From Marinobacter fonticola (GTDB lineage Bacteria > Pseudomonadota > Gammaproteobacteria > Pseudomonadales > Oleiphilaceae): a stretch of 64,000 bases of DNA. The notes below the pieces were generated by a model. That model searched no databases. It had not been told where the DNA came from and saw only the letters and a list, made by a program, of their open reading frames with translations. Shown here one piece after another: positions 45,709-52,788 of the stretch. Numbering within the stretch: the first letter of the stretch is position 1; every line of letters begins with the position of its first letter. The stretch is from the NCBI RefSeq assembly GCF_008122265.1, contig NZ_CP043042.1, positions 4,340,001-4,404,000 of the forward strand. The letters are read 5' to 3'. The position numbers were made by a program, and so were the translations under genes.

Positions 45709-46142
45709 GAGGTTAGTCCATTAACGGTTTATCTGCCGTTAGCGTGTGTCAAAGCGGCGATGGCGACAAGGACAAATACCCCACTGATCTGGCCAACTTG
45801 ATCATTGGTTTGGGAATGACGGTTTTTTGTCGGGGTCCCGATAGAGTTAAAAATGTAGTTAAAAGGAACCAACGGGGTCGGAGCACATTTTCGGTTAGAG
45901 ACATCAAGAATGGCCTCTTGCACCCCAGGACATGCCCAAGGGGACGGACCTGTCCGTGTTCAGTCAGGCGAACTGGGCGCGTCGCCTTCCAGCTCAATAC
46001 CCGGCCTCGAAAGCGGTTAGGATTTAAACCGCCACTATAGGCCTTTATAGATCTGAACAAGCGACCTCAGAATGCGCCACCAGGCGTTCATAACCCGGTG
46101 TTGCACCTGAAGTCTGGAGTCGGAGCCCGCCCTGCATCGTAA
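45709..46142. other. Intergenic region, possible remnant of a mobile element
   Basis: A 434-base gap. The short frames in it have no family similarity. About 45860-45900 (AACGGGGTCGGAGCACATTT) resembles the sequence flanking REP-type or IS200-like transposases in other gammaproteobacteria, as far as I recall. A small palindrome ACGGACCTGTCCGT lies at about 45940-45953. No gene called. Confidence 0.45.
45722..45741 (-). promoter_or_regulatory. Inverted repeat TAACGG-N8-CCGTTA before the regulator gene
   Basis: TAACGG (45722-45727) and CCGTTA (45736-45741) are perfect inverted arms 13 bases upstream of the regulator's ATG. The position is that of an autoregulatory operator. No promoter hexamers were assigned. 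Confidence 0.4.
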
Positions 46143-46634
46143 TCAGCGGCGCTTCGGTGTCCAAGCCCAGATCATCTCAATTGTAATGGGCTCCTTCTCC
46201 TCGGCATCGTGGATAGTGACCTGGATCGATGCCTCGCCCTTGTCGTCGGTCTTCATCCGCTGCTGCTGCTCCGGCGTCACCGAGGCCACCACCCGCATAT
46301 CGCCTTTGGCACGCTTGGTGTAATCCGCATGCACGGTCTTGATAACGGGCACCTTGTCATCCGGCACATTCAGCCCCACCAGAAAGCCCGTCGCCGATTC
46401 GGCCAGCAGTAGCGACGCCACCGCATGGACGCCGCCAATATGGTTTTGTACCCGGCGCTTGTTGACCAGATGGATCGTGCATTGGTTTTCGTTCAGGGCT
46501 TCGATCCTGATCCCGACGGTGCCGGTAAACGGGACCGCTTTGCCGAAAAACAAAGAGAGTGCGCGGGCGCGGGCAAACTCAGGGAGTTGGTTGATACGCT
46601 TCACCATTCCGTGAAGCCGGTTGTTTGCTGTCAT
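46143..46634 (-). CDS. DUF4442 hotdog-fold thioesterase-like protein
   Basis: A 163-aa protein of the DUF4442 family, related to acyl-CoA thioesterases with a hotdog fold. It opens MTANNRLHGMVKRINQLPEF, and the core is GTVGIRIEALNENQCTIHL, NHIGGVHAVASLLLAESATGF and VIKTVHADYTKRAKGDMRV. The active-site Asp/Glu of the fold would lie near the GGVHAVASLLLAE helix. The start is the ATG at 46634, nine bases from the left terminal repeat of a MITE (46643). AGAGG, the only candidate ribosome site, is part of the MITE. Substrate unknown. Confidence 0.82.
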   Translation of the reverse strand: MTANNRLHGMVKRINQLPEFARARALSLFFGKAVPFTGTVGIRIEALNENQCTIHLVNKRRVQNHIGGVHAVASLLLAESATGFLVGLNVPDDKVPVIKTVHADYTKRAKGDMRVVASVTPEQQQRMKTDDKGEASIQVTIHDAEEKEPITIEMIWAWTPKRR

Positions 46635-46642
46635 TTTTCTAA

Positions 46643-46909
46643 AGAACCTCTGATTAAGTCTATTGGCGATTCTGCAAGCCTTGAGGGCCTTTCTGGCAAG
46701 GCGCGAATCGCCGGCAATGGCTATAGCCCTTGGCAAGATTCGCAACGCGGGCCAGAAAGGCCCTCAAGGCTTGCCCGAAGGGGCTTGCCCTGAGAGCCGT
46801 TCCCCGCGTTGCGGCTTCTTGAAAGGCAACCAGCCTTCCTGCGGCGCCGCGCCTTGATTCCGGCTCTCAGGGCAAGCCAGAATCGCCAATAGACTTAATC
46901 AGAGGTTCT
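46643..46909. mobile_element. 267-bp MITE with 32-bp perfect terminal inverted repeats
   Basis: The 32-bp ends (46643-46674 and 46878-46909, starting AGAACCTCTGATTAAG) are exact inverted copies. CTAA flanks both sides (46639-46642 and 46910-46913), a 4-bp target duplication of YTAR type as made by IS5-group elements. Inside are two further perfect inverted repeats: 24 bp (46674-46697 with 46751-46774) and 18 bp (46782-46799 with 46861-46878). The single strand would fold as one stem with two arms. No coding frame longer than chance exists, so it is non-autonomous. The parent element is inferred. Confidence 0.9.
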
Positions 46910-46913
46910 CTAA

Positions 46914-47107
46914 TTCTCCGGTGTCTGAAAGGCGCCTCTTGCGGACGCGCGCGTCAATGTAGCCGATCGTTCTAGCAATGGAAATCATATGCGGCGTTTG
47001 CGGATTATGACGGTCCAGCGGAAGGTCGCTATACTCATCGTTTATAATCCCGAAATAAGACGGGCCGCCTCACGCTGGCACGTCGTTCTGACACGAAAGG
47101 AAAGACC
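46914..47107. other. Leader region upstream of the acyl-CoA-binding protein gene
   Basis: 194 bases between the MITE target duplication and the ACBP start. Contains no gene. The final AAAGGAAAGACC gives a good ribosome site for 47108. No convincing promoter pair was found. Confidence 0.5.
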
Positions 47108-47374
47108 ATGAGCGACCTGAAGACCCAATTCAACGACGCAGTAAACTACATCCAGAATGCCGAAGGCGACTTCAAACCCTCGAACGAGCTCAAACTGGAG
47201 TTCTATGCCCTCTATAAGCAGGCGACTGAGGGTGATGTTAGCGGCAAGAAGCCCGGAATGCTGGATGTGGTTGGGCGCGCCAAGTACAACGCGTGGGAAG
47301 AGAAAAAAGGAATGTCCAGCGAGCAAGCCATGCAGAATTATGTCGATCAGCTGGAATCTTTGAAGAACGGCTAA
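47108..47374 (+). CDS. Acyl-CoA-binding protein (ACBP)
   Basis: An 88-aa four-helix ACBP. It shows the complete ligand-binding signature: LEFYALYKQATEGD (Tyr and Lys that hold the CoA 3'-phosphate), KPGMLDVVGRAKYNAWEEKKGMS, and AMQNYVDQLESL. ACBP binds medium- to long-chain acyl-CoA esters and is widespread in eukaryotes but sporadic in bacteria. AAGGAAAGACC precedes the ATG. It stands alone, with a rho-independent terminator immediately after. A role in acyl-CoA pool buffering is inferred from the family. Confidence 0.95.
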   Translation: MSDLKTQFNDAVNYIQNAEGDFKPSNELKLEFYALYKQATEGDVSGKKPGMLDVVGRAKYNAWEEKKGMSSEQAMQNYVDQLESLKNG

Positions 47375-47388
47375 ACCGACGCTTCTCT

Positions 47389-47428
47389 GCCTGGCGGCCC
47401 AACAACGGCGCCGTCAGGCTGTCTTCTT
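47389..47428 (+). terminator. Rho-independent terminator of the ACBP gene
   Basis: GCCTGGCGGC (47389-47398) pairs with GCCGTCAGGC (47410-47419), a 10-bp stem with one G-U pair and an 11-base loop, followed by TGTCTTCTT. It lies 15 bases after the ACBP stop and is oriented with that gene. The T-run is interrupted, so efficiency may be moderate. Confidence 0.65.
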
Positions 47429-47546
47429 AAAGACCTTCTCCCACCTCCGTGTTCCAATCTGTAAATCAAGGATGTCTCATTCAAACGTTTGTCATAGAAT
47501 ACTGCCACTCTAAAAACAAGAAACCCACAGGATCTAAGACGTAATC

Positions 47547-47855
47547 ATGAGCATGACCGAAGCGCTGGACCAAAGTCAGTCCGGCCTATTGTCGCGCGTT
47601 CATCGCGCTATCCAGCTACACAAACTCAATCAGCGCACCGAGCAGACCTATTTGCACTGGATCAGCCGTTACGTGGTTTTTCATGACCTGAAAAATCCCG
47701 CGGAATTGGGCGACCAGGAACAGCAGCTTTTTCTTGGCTACCTGCAGCAGCGCATGCGCGTTTCACGTGCACGGTTGAACCAGGCCAAACAAGCCCTCGC
47801 ATTCTTTTACGAAGAAGTGCTCGGGCAAGCGCCGCCGACCGCGACTGCTGGCTAG
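47547..47855 (+). CDS. Lone integrase N-terminal (SAM-like core-binding) domain protein
   Basis: A 102-aa protein equal to only the N-terminal DNA-binding domain of integron-type tyrosine recombinases: RVHRAIQLHKLNQRTEQTYLHWISRYVVFHD, then NPAELGDQEQQLFLGYLQQ and LNQAKQALAFFYEEVLGQ. In full IntI-like enzymes this module is followed by a catalytic domain with the R-H-R-Y residues; here the frame stops, and the downstream sequence shows no catalytic part in any frame. It is either a decayed integrase or a free-standing DNA-binding protein. The frame is intact and without internal stops. ATG at 47547 or 47553. Confidence 0.82.
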   Translation: MSMTEALDQSQSGLLSRVHRAIQLHKLNQRTEQTYLHWISRYVVFHDLKNPAELGDQEQQLFLGYLQQRMRVSRARLNQAKQALAFFYEEVLGQAPPTATAG

Positions 47856-47893
47856 GATAAATCACCCTGGCGAACAGCCACGATAACGAGTGC

Positions 47894-48340
47894 TCAACGA
47901 TCCCTCAGGTTCGCATTCAAAGTATCGTAAGTGCGGTTTTCCGGCGGCCGGATGACATAGTTATTGCCAAAGGTCTGGCCCGGGACGCTCTTCGGATTGC
48001 TGAAACGAATCTCAACGGGGATTTCGTAACGTCCAAGGTCGGTACGATCGTCACGCGGCTGGAAGGCCAACGGGTCCAGGTAGTAGTCCTCGTCGGGCTG
48101 CGTTACTGGCCGCGCCGGAATACCGGCTGCGGGCGCCGCGAGACCACCTTCGATAATGGTCTCTGACAGCGCACTTTGATCCAGGGACTCGAAGGGAATG
48201 GTATGCATGGTGGAACGCTCTTCATACGTGAAGGCGCCGTTCGCAGCCTGTGCATTGACGTCCGCGGCGAACATGCCTGCTAATAACAGGCCGATTGCTC
48301 GGCGGGTCGTTCTCTGACGTTTCGACTGGACGGAGTACAT
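47894..48340 (-). CDS. Hypothetical exported protein
   Basis: A 148-aa protein I do not recognise. Basic residues then a hydrophobic stretch AIGLLLAGMFAADVNAQAA give a signal peptide (cleavage near NAQA). The mature part is acidic and Pro-rich, with DEDYYLDPLAFQPRDD and GRYEIPVEIRFSNPKSVPG. The ATG at 48340 has AGGGA seven bases upstream; a longer frame to 48445 has no signal peptide. Convergent with the integrase-domain gene. Probably periplasmic; function unknown. Confidence 0.72.
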   Translation of the reverse strand: MYSVQSKRQRTTRRAIGLLLAGMFAADVNAQAANGAFTYEERSTMHTIPFESLDQSALSETIIEGGLAAPAAGIPARPVTQPDEDYYLDPLAFQPRDDRTDLGRYEIPVEIRFSNPKSVPGQTFGNNYVIRPPENRTYDTLNANLRDR

Positions 48341-48499
48341 GGCCGGGTCCCTGGACAGTGACGTGTTCAAGCCGTCGTTGTTCGAGTGAAGACCTATGTC
48401 ATCAATAACGTCATGACGGCGAATCATTGAACAGCTTATCGCCAATTAAATCAGCCGTTTTAACTATTCGCGAAAATTGTGACCATGTTCACTTCACCG

Positions 48500-49018
48500 T
48501 CAAGCGTTGGCCTTTGGGGACAATTCATAGCGAATATCGACGATCAGGTAATGCATCAGGCCGTCCGGGGCACGGAACTCTATCTCGTCGTCCAGCCGCC
48601 GACCTAGCAACGCCCGAGCCAGAGGCGCATCGACACTCAGGTAGCCTTTGGACAAGTCGAATTCATCGGGACCGACCAAGCGGTACTCCCGGATTTGACC
48701 CGCTTCGTCTTCCAAGGTCACCCAGGCCCCGAAAAAAATCCTTCCCTTATCCTCCGGCAACCGGTCGACGATCGTTAGTTCGTCCAGACGCTTGGTCAGG
48801 AAACGGACACGACGATCGATTTCGCGTAACTGCTTCTTGCCGTAGATGTATTCGGCGTTTTCGGAACGATCGCCCAGTGCTGCGGCATCACGCACGGCCT
48901 GAGTGACTTCCGGACGTTTTTCCTTCCACAGATAGCGCAGTTCCTCACGCAATGCCTGTTCGCCTTGTGGCGTGATGTAGCGGGCGCGGGCGCGCCCCGA
49001 TCCGGGTTTTTGGGCCAT
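48500..49018 (-). CDS. greB: Transcription elongation factor GreB
   Basis: A 172-aa GreB. The N-terminal coiled-coil (residues 10-80) contains ITPQGEQALREELRYLWKEKRPEV and AAALGDRSENAEYIYGKKQLREIDRRVRFL, with the acidic tip residues (DRSENAEY) that enter the RNA polymerase channel and stimulate cleavage of backtracked transcripts. The C-terminal domain (about 85-165) has GAWVTLEDEAGQIREYRLVGPDEFD and LSVDAPLARALLGRRLDDEIEF. It is GreB rather than GreA by the Lys/Arg-rich start MAQKPGSGRARARYI. AGGA seven bases before the ATG. Confidence 0.94.
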   Translation of the reverse strand: MAQKPGSGRARARYITPQGEQALREELRYLWKEKRPEVTQAVRDAAALGDRSENAEYIYGKKQLREIDRRVRFLTKRLDELTIVDRLPEDKGRIFFGAWVTLEDEAGQIREYRLVGPDEFDLSKGYLSVDAPLARALLGRRLDDEIEFRAPDGLMHYLIVDIRYELSPKANA

Positions 49019-49106
49019 CTGGGAATCCTGCCGCTGAAAACTGCAATTTTGGCGTCGCCGCCCCTGATCGTGCAACCCAAAGCCCTTACACGTTATCGGC
49101 AGACAT

Positions 49107-49132
49107 AAAAAAACCCCGCTGGTGGGCGAGGT
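49107..49132 (-). terminator. Rho-independent terminator, minus strand
   Basis: On the minus strand, AACCTCGC and GCGGGGTT pair as an 8-bp stem (one U-G pair) with loop CCACCA and are followed by seven T. It points toward greB. The nearest upstream minus-strand gene is the kinase ending at 49700, with a plus-strand gene between, so it may end an unannotated transcript. Confidence 0.75.
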
Positions 49133-49157
49133 TAAGGCTAGCGCTGTGCTGGAGGGA

Positions 49158-49196
49158 GCAATAGCAATATGGAAGGGATTCCATATCGGCTATTGC
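49158..49196 (-). other. Long hairpin in the gap upstream of greB
   Basis: GCAATAGC and ATATGGAA on the left arm (49158-49174) pair with TTCCATAT and GGCTATTGC-type sequence on the right arm (to 49196), 16 pairs with a small bulge and loop GGGA. There is no T-run, so it is not a terminator. Minus-strand terminator sequence lies 26 bases further on. Confidence 0.6.
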
Positions 49197-49419
49197 CTTA
49201 CTCGACTCTTTCTATTCTCCATACTCAGCCTTACGCCGGGGTGGCCGTGCTATTACACTTTTTTCAGGTGGAATGGGCCTATACGGGGCCGTTTTAGGTT
49301 GAGCATTCTAGAAAGGGTACTTAAAGTCACCGCGACTGGTTTGACGTGAGCCGCCGGCCTTTACAAGCCTGGACCCGCGTCCATCAATGCCTGAAAACGG
49401 CTTCAAGGGAGGTGTTGGG

Positions 49420-49653
49420 ATGAATACGAAAAAAGCACTGGATTTTGCACTCAATCGCCTGGATGCAGTGGGCTATCAATTGGATCGTTATGGCATCACG
49501 AGCAAGGTCAACCGCCACACCTTGATCGCTTTGGCGATGGCTGAGCAAAAACACCTTGAGGGTGAATGGGATAGCCTGCAGACGCGCTACGGTAGTCAAA
49601 TTCGCTTTGTTGAAGGTGTTGTCGGCCGGGTGCGCGGCCTGGTTCGAATTTGA
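49420..49653 (+). CDS. Hypothetical small protein
   Basis: A 77-aa protein I do not recognise, with MNTKKALDFALNRLDAVGYQLDRYG, NRHTLIALAMAEQKHLEGEW and a basic end VVGRVRGLVRI. It is rich in helix formers and has no membrane segment. AGGGAGGT seven bases before the ATG at 49420 supports translation; a longer frame from 49387 is less likely. It is a single plus-strand gene between two minus-strand units. Confidence 0.7.
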   Translation: MNTKKALDFALNRLDAVGYQLDRYGITSKVNRHTLIALAMAEQKHLEGEWDSLQTRYGSQIRFVEGVVGRVRGLVRI

Positions 49654-49699
49654 TCCAGTGCATTAGCGCGTGGCCATTGGCCGGGAGGCCTTTTAGGCC

Positions 49700-51193
49700 T
49701 CACGCACGCTCCCCCGATTCGTCCTCGGAATTCGGCTTATCCGATGCCTCTGCCGCTGATGATTGCTGCCCCTGCTGGGTGCGCAGCACCTTGCGCTTCA
49801 ACGGCCGGTAAAGCGGTAAATAGACCCTCACTGACAGGCCAGGGTTCTCCTCCTCTTCCGGGCGCCGGTCGGTCAGTTCGATACGGCCCTGGTGGATTTC
49901 CGTAACGGCGCTGACCAGACTCAGCCCAAGGCCGTTGCCCGGCAGCGAGCGGCTTTTACCCACCCGGTAGAAGCGCTGGAACACGTTATCTTTCTCACTA
50001 TCCGGAATACCAATCCCGCTATCGCTGACCTCCAGCACCGCTTCACCATTCACGGTTTCAACCGCGACACGGATATCGCCGGCTTCCGGCGTGTACTTGA
50101 TGGCATTGTCGATCAGGTTGCTGACCATCTGGAAGAGCAAGTCGCGATCACCCTCGATCTTCACATCCAGGCTAATGGCTTGCTCGAAGGCCTGGTCCTT
50201 ATCTTCGGCGACCGCTTCGTAGAGTTCGCAAGCGTCTGCCACCAGTTCACCCAGGGAAATCTCCGTCTTGTCGGCCGCGTTGCCCCGGGTTTCCAAACGC
50301 GCAATCCGCAATAGCGCGTTGAAGGTCGCCAATAGTTGGTCAGCCTCAGCGACCGCTTTGGTGGCCTGGTCCCGCGCCTCATCGTTATCCACCGCAATCA
50401 GGGTATTTTCCAACTGGTTACGCAAACGCGTCAGGGGGGTGCGCAGGTCGTGCGCGATGCTGTCGGACACGTGGCGGATGCCTTCCATCAAGTAAACAAT
50501 GCGGTCCAGCATCTGGTTAAGATTTTCCGCCAACTGATCGAAATCGTCGCTGGTGCCGCGGGTGGGTATCCGTAGGGATAGGTGACCGTTCATGATGCGC
50601 CGGGAGATAGCGTTGATTACTTCGATGCGCTTAGTGGTGCTGCGACTCATCATGAAGCCGCCGAGCAATGCCAGCGCCAGGGTAATGCCCATTCCCCAGT
50701 TAATGGCCCGCTCAATCAATCGCTTAAGCGTAGTGAGTTCCTGGACGTCACGCCCCACCAGCAGGCGCAAACCACCCTGAACCTCGAATACACGCGCCCG
50801 GGCCAGACGCTCGGAACCCGTCCAGCCAACGCTGTCGTCGAGGGTGAAATTGATCCAGCCGTTCTGCACCTGAGCCTCTTCCGGCCACGTGCTGAGGTTA
50901 CCAGCCAGTTTCAGATAGTCATCGGTCGCTAGCAGGTAGAGGGATTTGGCGTTGGGATCCCGGGAGACGCGCTCCCGGATAATCGTGATGAGGCCGTTGA
51001 TACCGCGGCCTCGGTACTGTTCGGCTAGACCGGCGATCTCCGCCTCGATGGTTTCATCCGTCTGTTCGGTCATGAAACCGGCGGTACGCCAGTAGATAAA
51101 CGCCAGCAATAGGAACACAGAGGTGGCGAACACCACCATGTAAAGCAACGCCAGCTGAAAGGTAGAGGTTTTAAGCTGACTAAGTATCTTCAC
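49700..51193 (-). CDS. Two-component sensor histidine kinase
   Basis: A 497-aa inner-membrane kinase. Helix 1 (about residues 14-32), a periplasmic sensor of about 130 residues, helix 2 (about 168-186, WGMGITLALALLGGFMMSRS), HAMP, HisKA with SDSIAHDLRTPLTRLRNQLE, and an ATPase domain with LIDNAIKYTPEAGD and DSGIGIPDSEKDNVFQRFYR. The order is that of CpxA/QseC-like sensors. The start is a GTG at 51193 overlapping the last 14 bases of the response regulator gene, so the two are co-translated. The signal is unknown. Confidence 0.93.
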   Translation of the reverse strand: MKILSQLKTSTFQLALLYMVVFATSVFLLLAFIYWRTAGFMTEQTDETIEAEIAGLAEQYRGRGINGLITIIRERVSRDPNAKSLYLLATDDYLKLAGNLSTWPEEAQVQNGWINFTLDDSVGWTGSERLARARVFEVQGGLRLLVGRDVQELTTLKRLIERAINWGMGITLALALLGGFMMSRSTTKRIEVINAISRRIMNGHLSLRIPTRGTSDDFDQLAENLNQMLDRIVYLMEGIRHVSDSIAHDLRTPLTRLRNQLENTLIAVDNDEARDQATKAVAEADQLLATFNALLRIARLETRGNAADKTEISLGELVADACELYEAVAEDKDQAFEQAISLDVKIEGDRDLLFQMVSNLIDNAIKYTPEAGDIRVAVETVNGEAVLEVSDSGIGIPDSEKDNVFQRFYRVGKSRSLPGNGLGLSLVSAVTEIHQGRIELTDRRPEEEENPGLSVRVYLPLYRPLKRKVLRTQQGQQSSAAEASDKPNSEDESGERA

Positions 51194-51860
51194 GCAACAT
51201 GTATCCGGCGCCTCGAACCGTCTGCAGCAGCGGCGTCTCGAATTCCTTGTCGATCTTGGCGCGCAGACGGCTGATGTGCACGTCGATCACGTTGGTTTGC
51301 GGATCGAAGTGATAATCCCAGACTTTTTCGAGGAGCATGGTACGCGTCACCACTTGCCCCGCATTGCGCATGAGGTATTCCAGCAGACGGAATTCACGCG
51401 GCTGCACATCGATGTTCTGGCCGGCACGCTTGACCGTACGGGCCAGCAAATCCATCTCCAGATCAGCTACACGCAGTACGGTTTCGGTCTCCGGAGCCTG
51501 ACGGTTACGTCGAACCAGGGCGTCGATTCGCGCCAGCAACTCGGTGAACGAAAACGGCTTGGTGAGGTAATCGTCACCACCGCCGCGCAGACCTTCAACG
51601 CGGTCGTCCACGTCACCCAGCGCGCTGAGTATCAGTACCGGCACACTATTGCCCGTTGCGCGGACTGTTTTGATGATGTTCAAACCATCCATGCCGGGCA
51701 ACATCCGGTCGACAATCATGATGTCGTAGTCTTCGCTGGCAGCCAGCATCAAACCGTCCTTACCGTCTGCCGCATGGTCGACGACAAAGTCAGACTCCTT
51801 CAGGCCCTTGACGAGATATGTTGCTACATCGTGATCGTCTTCAATTACCAGCGCTCTCAC
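51180..51860 (-). CDS. OmpR-family response regulator
   Basis: A 226-aa regulator. Receiver with phospho-acceptor Asp in IMIVDRMLPGMDG (about residue 51), acidic pocket VIEDDHDV and Lys in DDYLTKPFSFTELLARIDAL, then a winged helix (about 130-222) with RTVKRAGQNIDVQPREFRLLEYL, DVHISRLRAKIDKEF and GAGYMLREDT. The start is a GTG at 51860 with GGGAGG seven bases upstream. It lies upstream of its kinase on the same strand. Target genes not apparent. Confidence 0.95.
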   Translation of the reverse strand: MRALVIEDDHDVATYLVKGLKESDFVVDHAADGKDGLMLAASEDYDIMIVDRMLPGMDGLNIIKTVRATGNSVPVLILSALGDVDDRVEGLRGGGDDYLTKPFSFTELLARIDALVRRNRQAPETETVLRVADLEMDLLARTVKRAGQNIDVQPREFRLLEYLMRNAGQVVTRTMLLEKVWDYHFDPQTNVIDVHISRLRAKIDKEFETPLLQTVRGAGYMLREDT

Positions 51861-51998
51861 CGGTTAGCCTCCCGCTATGCATGAATTGAACGACTACAGA
51901 GTACGAATCGGCACCTTAAACAGCCAGTTAACATCTTGTAAGAGGGTGTCGCAATTAGCGACGGTCAGCACATGGCGACGCAAGGTACCGCTCAAAAC

Positions 51999-52784
51999 TT
52001 ACCGTGTTGCAGACGGCCTCAGCCACCCCAACGTTTTCGATGTGGGTCCCGTCGGGTGATACTCAGCACTCACCCAACCACTATAGCCCATTCTGTCCAA
52101 CGCTTTGAAAACAAAATCAAAGTTGATCTCGCCCGTGCCCGGCTCATGACGCCCCGGATTATCGGCAAACTGAATATGGCCGATGCGATCCAGATGCCGC
52201 TCGAGGGTGCGGATCACGTCGCCGGACATAATCTGCATGTGATAGATATCATACTGCAAACGGATGTTGGCTTCGCCTGTCGCGTCGATGGCCTCCAGCA
52301 CTTTTTCTGCAGTATCGAGGACATAGCCCGGCATATCCACCCGGCTGTTGATCGCCTCTACCATAAGCGTGATGCCCTGTGGAGCCAGCTTGCGGGCGGC
52401 CAATCCCAGATTGGCCACGAGGGTGTCCCAGGCCGCCTGTTGCGGCAACTCATCAGGCGGCAAGCCCGCCAGGCAATTGATCTGTCGACAGGCCAATGCC
52501 TCGGCATACGCTAGCGCCTGGTCCAGTCCGGCCTCAAATTCCCGCGTCCGGTCCGGCAGGCAGGCTATTCCTCTCTCGCCGGCGTCCCAGTCGCCCGGCG
52601 GAAGGTTGAATAACACCTGGGTCAGACCGTTGTCCGTGAGCCGCTCGCGCAGTACCCGCGCGGACCAAGCATACGGGAACAAGTACTCCACGCCCAGAAA
52701 GCCGTCCGCGGCGGCTGCGGCAAAGCGATCGAGGAACGGCAGCTCCGGATAAAGCAGGGTCAGGTTGGCGGCGAAATTCGGCAT
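51999..52784 (-). CDS. hyi: Hydroxypyruvate isomerase
   Basis: A 261-aa TIM-barrel sugar-phosphate-like isomerase of the Hyi family. Motifs: FAANLTLLYPELPFLDRF, VEYLFPYAW, FNLPPGDWDAGERGIACLP, LMVEAINSRVDMPGYVLDT, QYDIYHMQIMSGD and HIQFADNPGRHEPGTGEIN carry the metal-binding Glu, Asp and His of the xylose isomerase-like fold. It interconverts hydroxypyruvate and tartronate semialdehyde. It is four bases downstream of the glxR/garR-type reductase gene, and the pair channels glyoxylate-derived C3 units into glycerate. ATG at 52784. Confidence 0.92.
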   Translation of the reverse strand: MPNFAANLTLLYPELPFLDRFAAAAADGFLGVEYLFPYAWSARVLRERLTDNGLTQVLFNLPPGDWDAGERGIACLPDRTREFEAGLDQALAYAEALACRQINCLAGLPPDELPQQAAWDTLVANLGLAARKLAPQGITLMVEAINSRVDMPGYVLDTAEKVLEAIDATGEANIRLQYDIYHMQIMSGDVIRTLERHLDRIGHIQFADNPGRHEPGTGEINFDFVFKALDRMGYSGWVSAEYHPTGPTSKTLGWLRPSATR

Positions 52785-52788
52785 CAGC

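Larger units (their letters stand above)
49019..49419. other. Intergenic region with terminator and long hairpin
   Basis: A 401-base gap upstream of greB and of the 49420 gene. It holds a minus-strand rho-independent terminator (49107-49132) and a long imperfect hairpin (49158-49196), which together look like the end of a small RNA. No coding frame with family similarity was seen. The minus-strand TAGAAT near 49310 is a possible -10, but no -35 box is clear. Confidence 0.5.

Noticed and set aside
45744..46060. 98- and 103-codon frames in the gap between the regulator and DUF4442 genes
   Set aside because: Composition unlike neighbours, no family pattern and no ribosome site.
46643..46909. 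MITE read as an integron attC site or a CRISPR-like repeat
   Set aside because: No core GTTRRRY sites and no spaced direct repeats; terminal inverted repeats with target duplication fit a MITE better.
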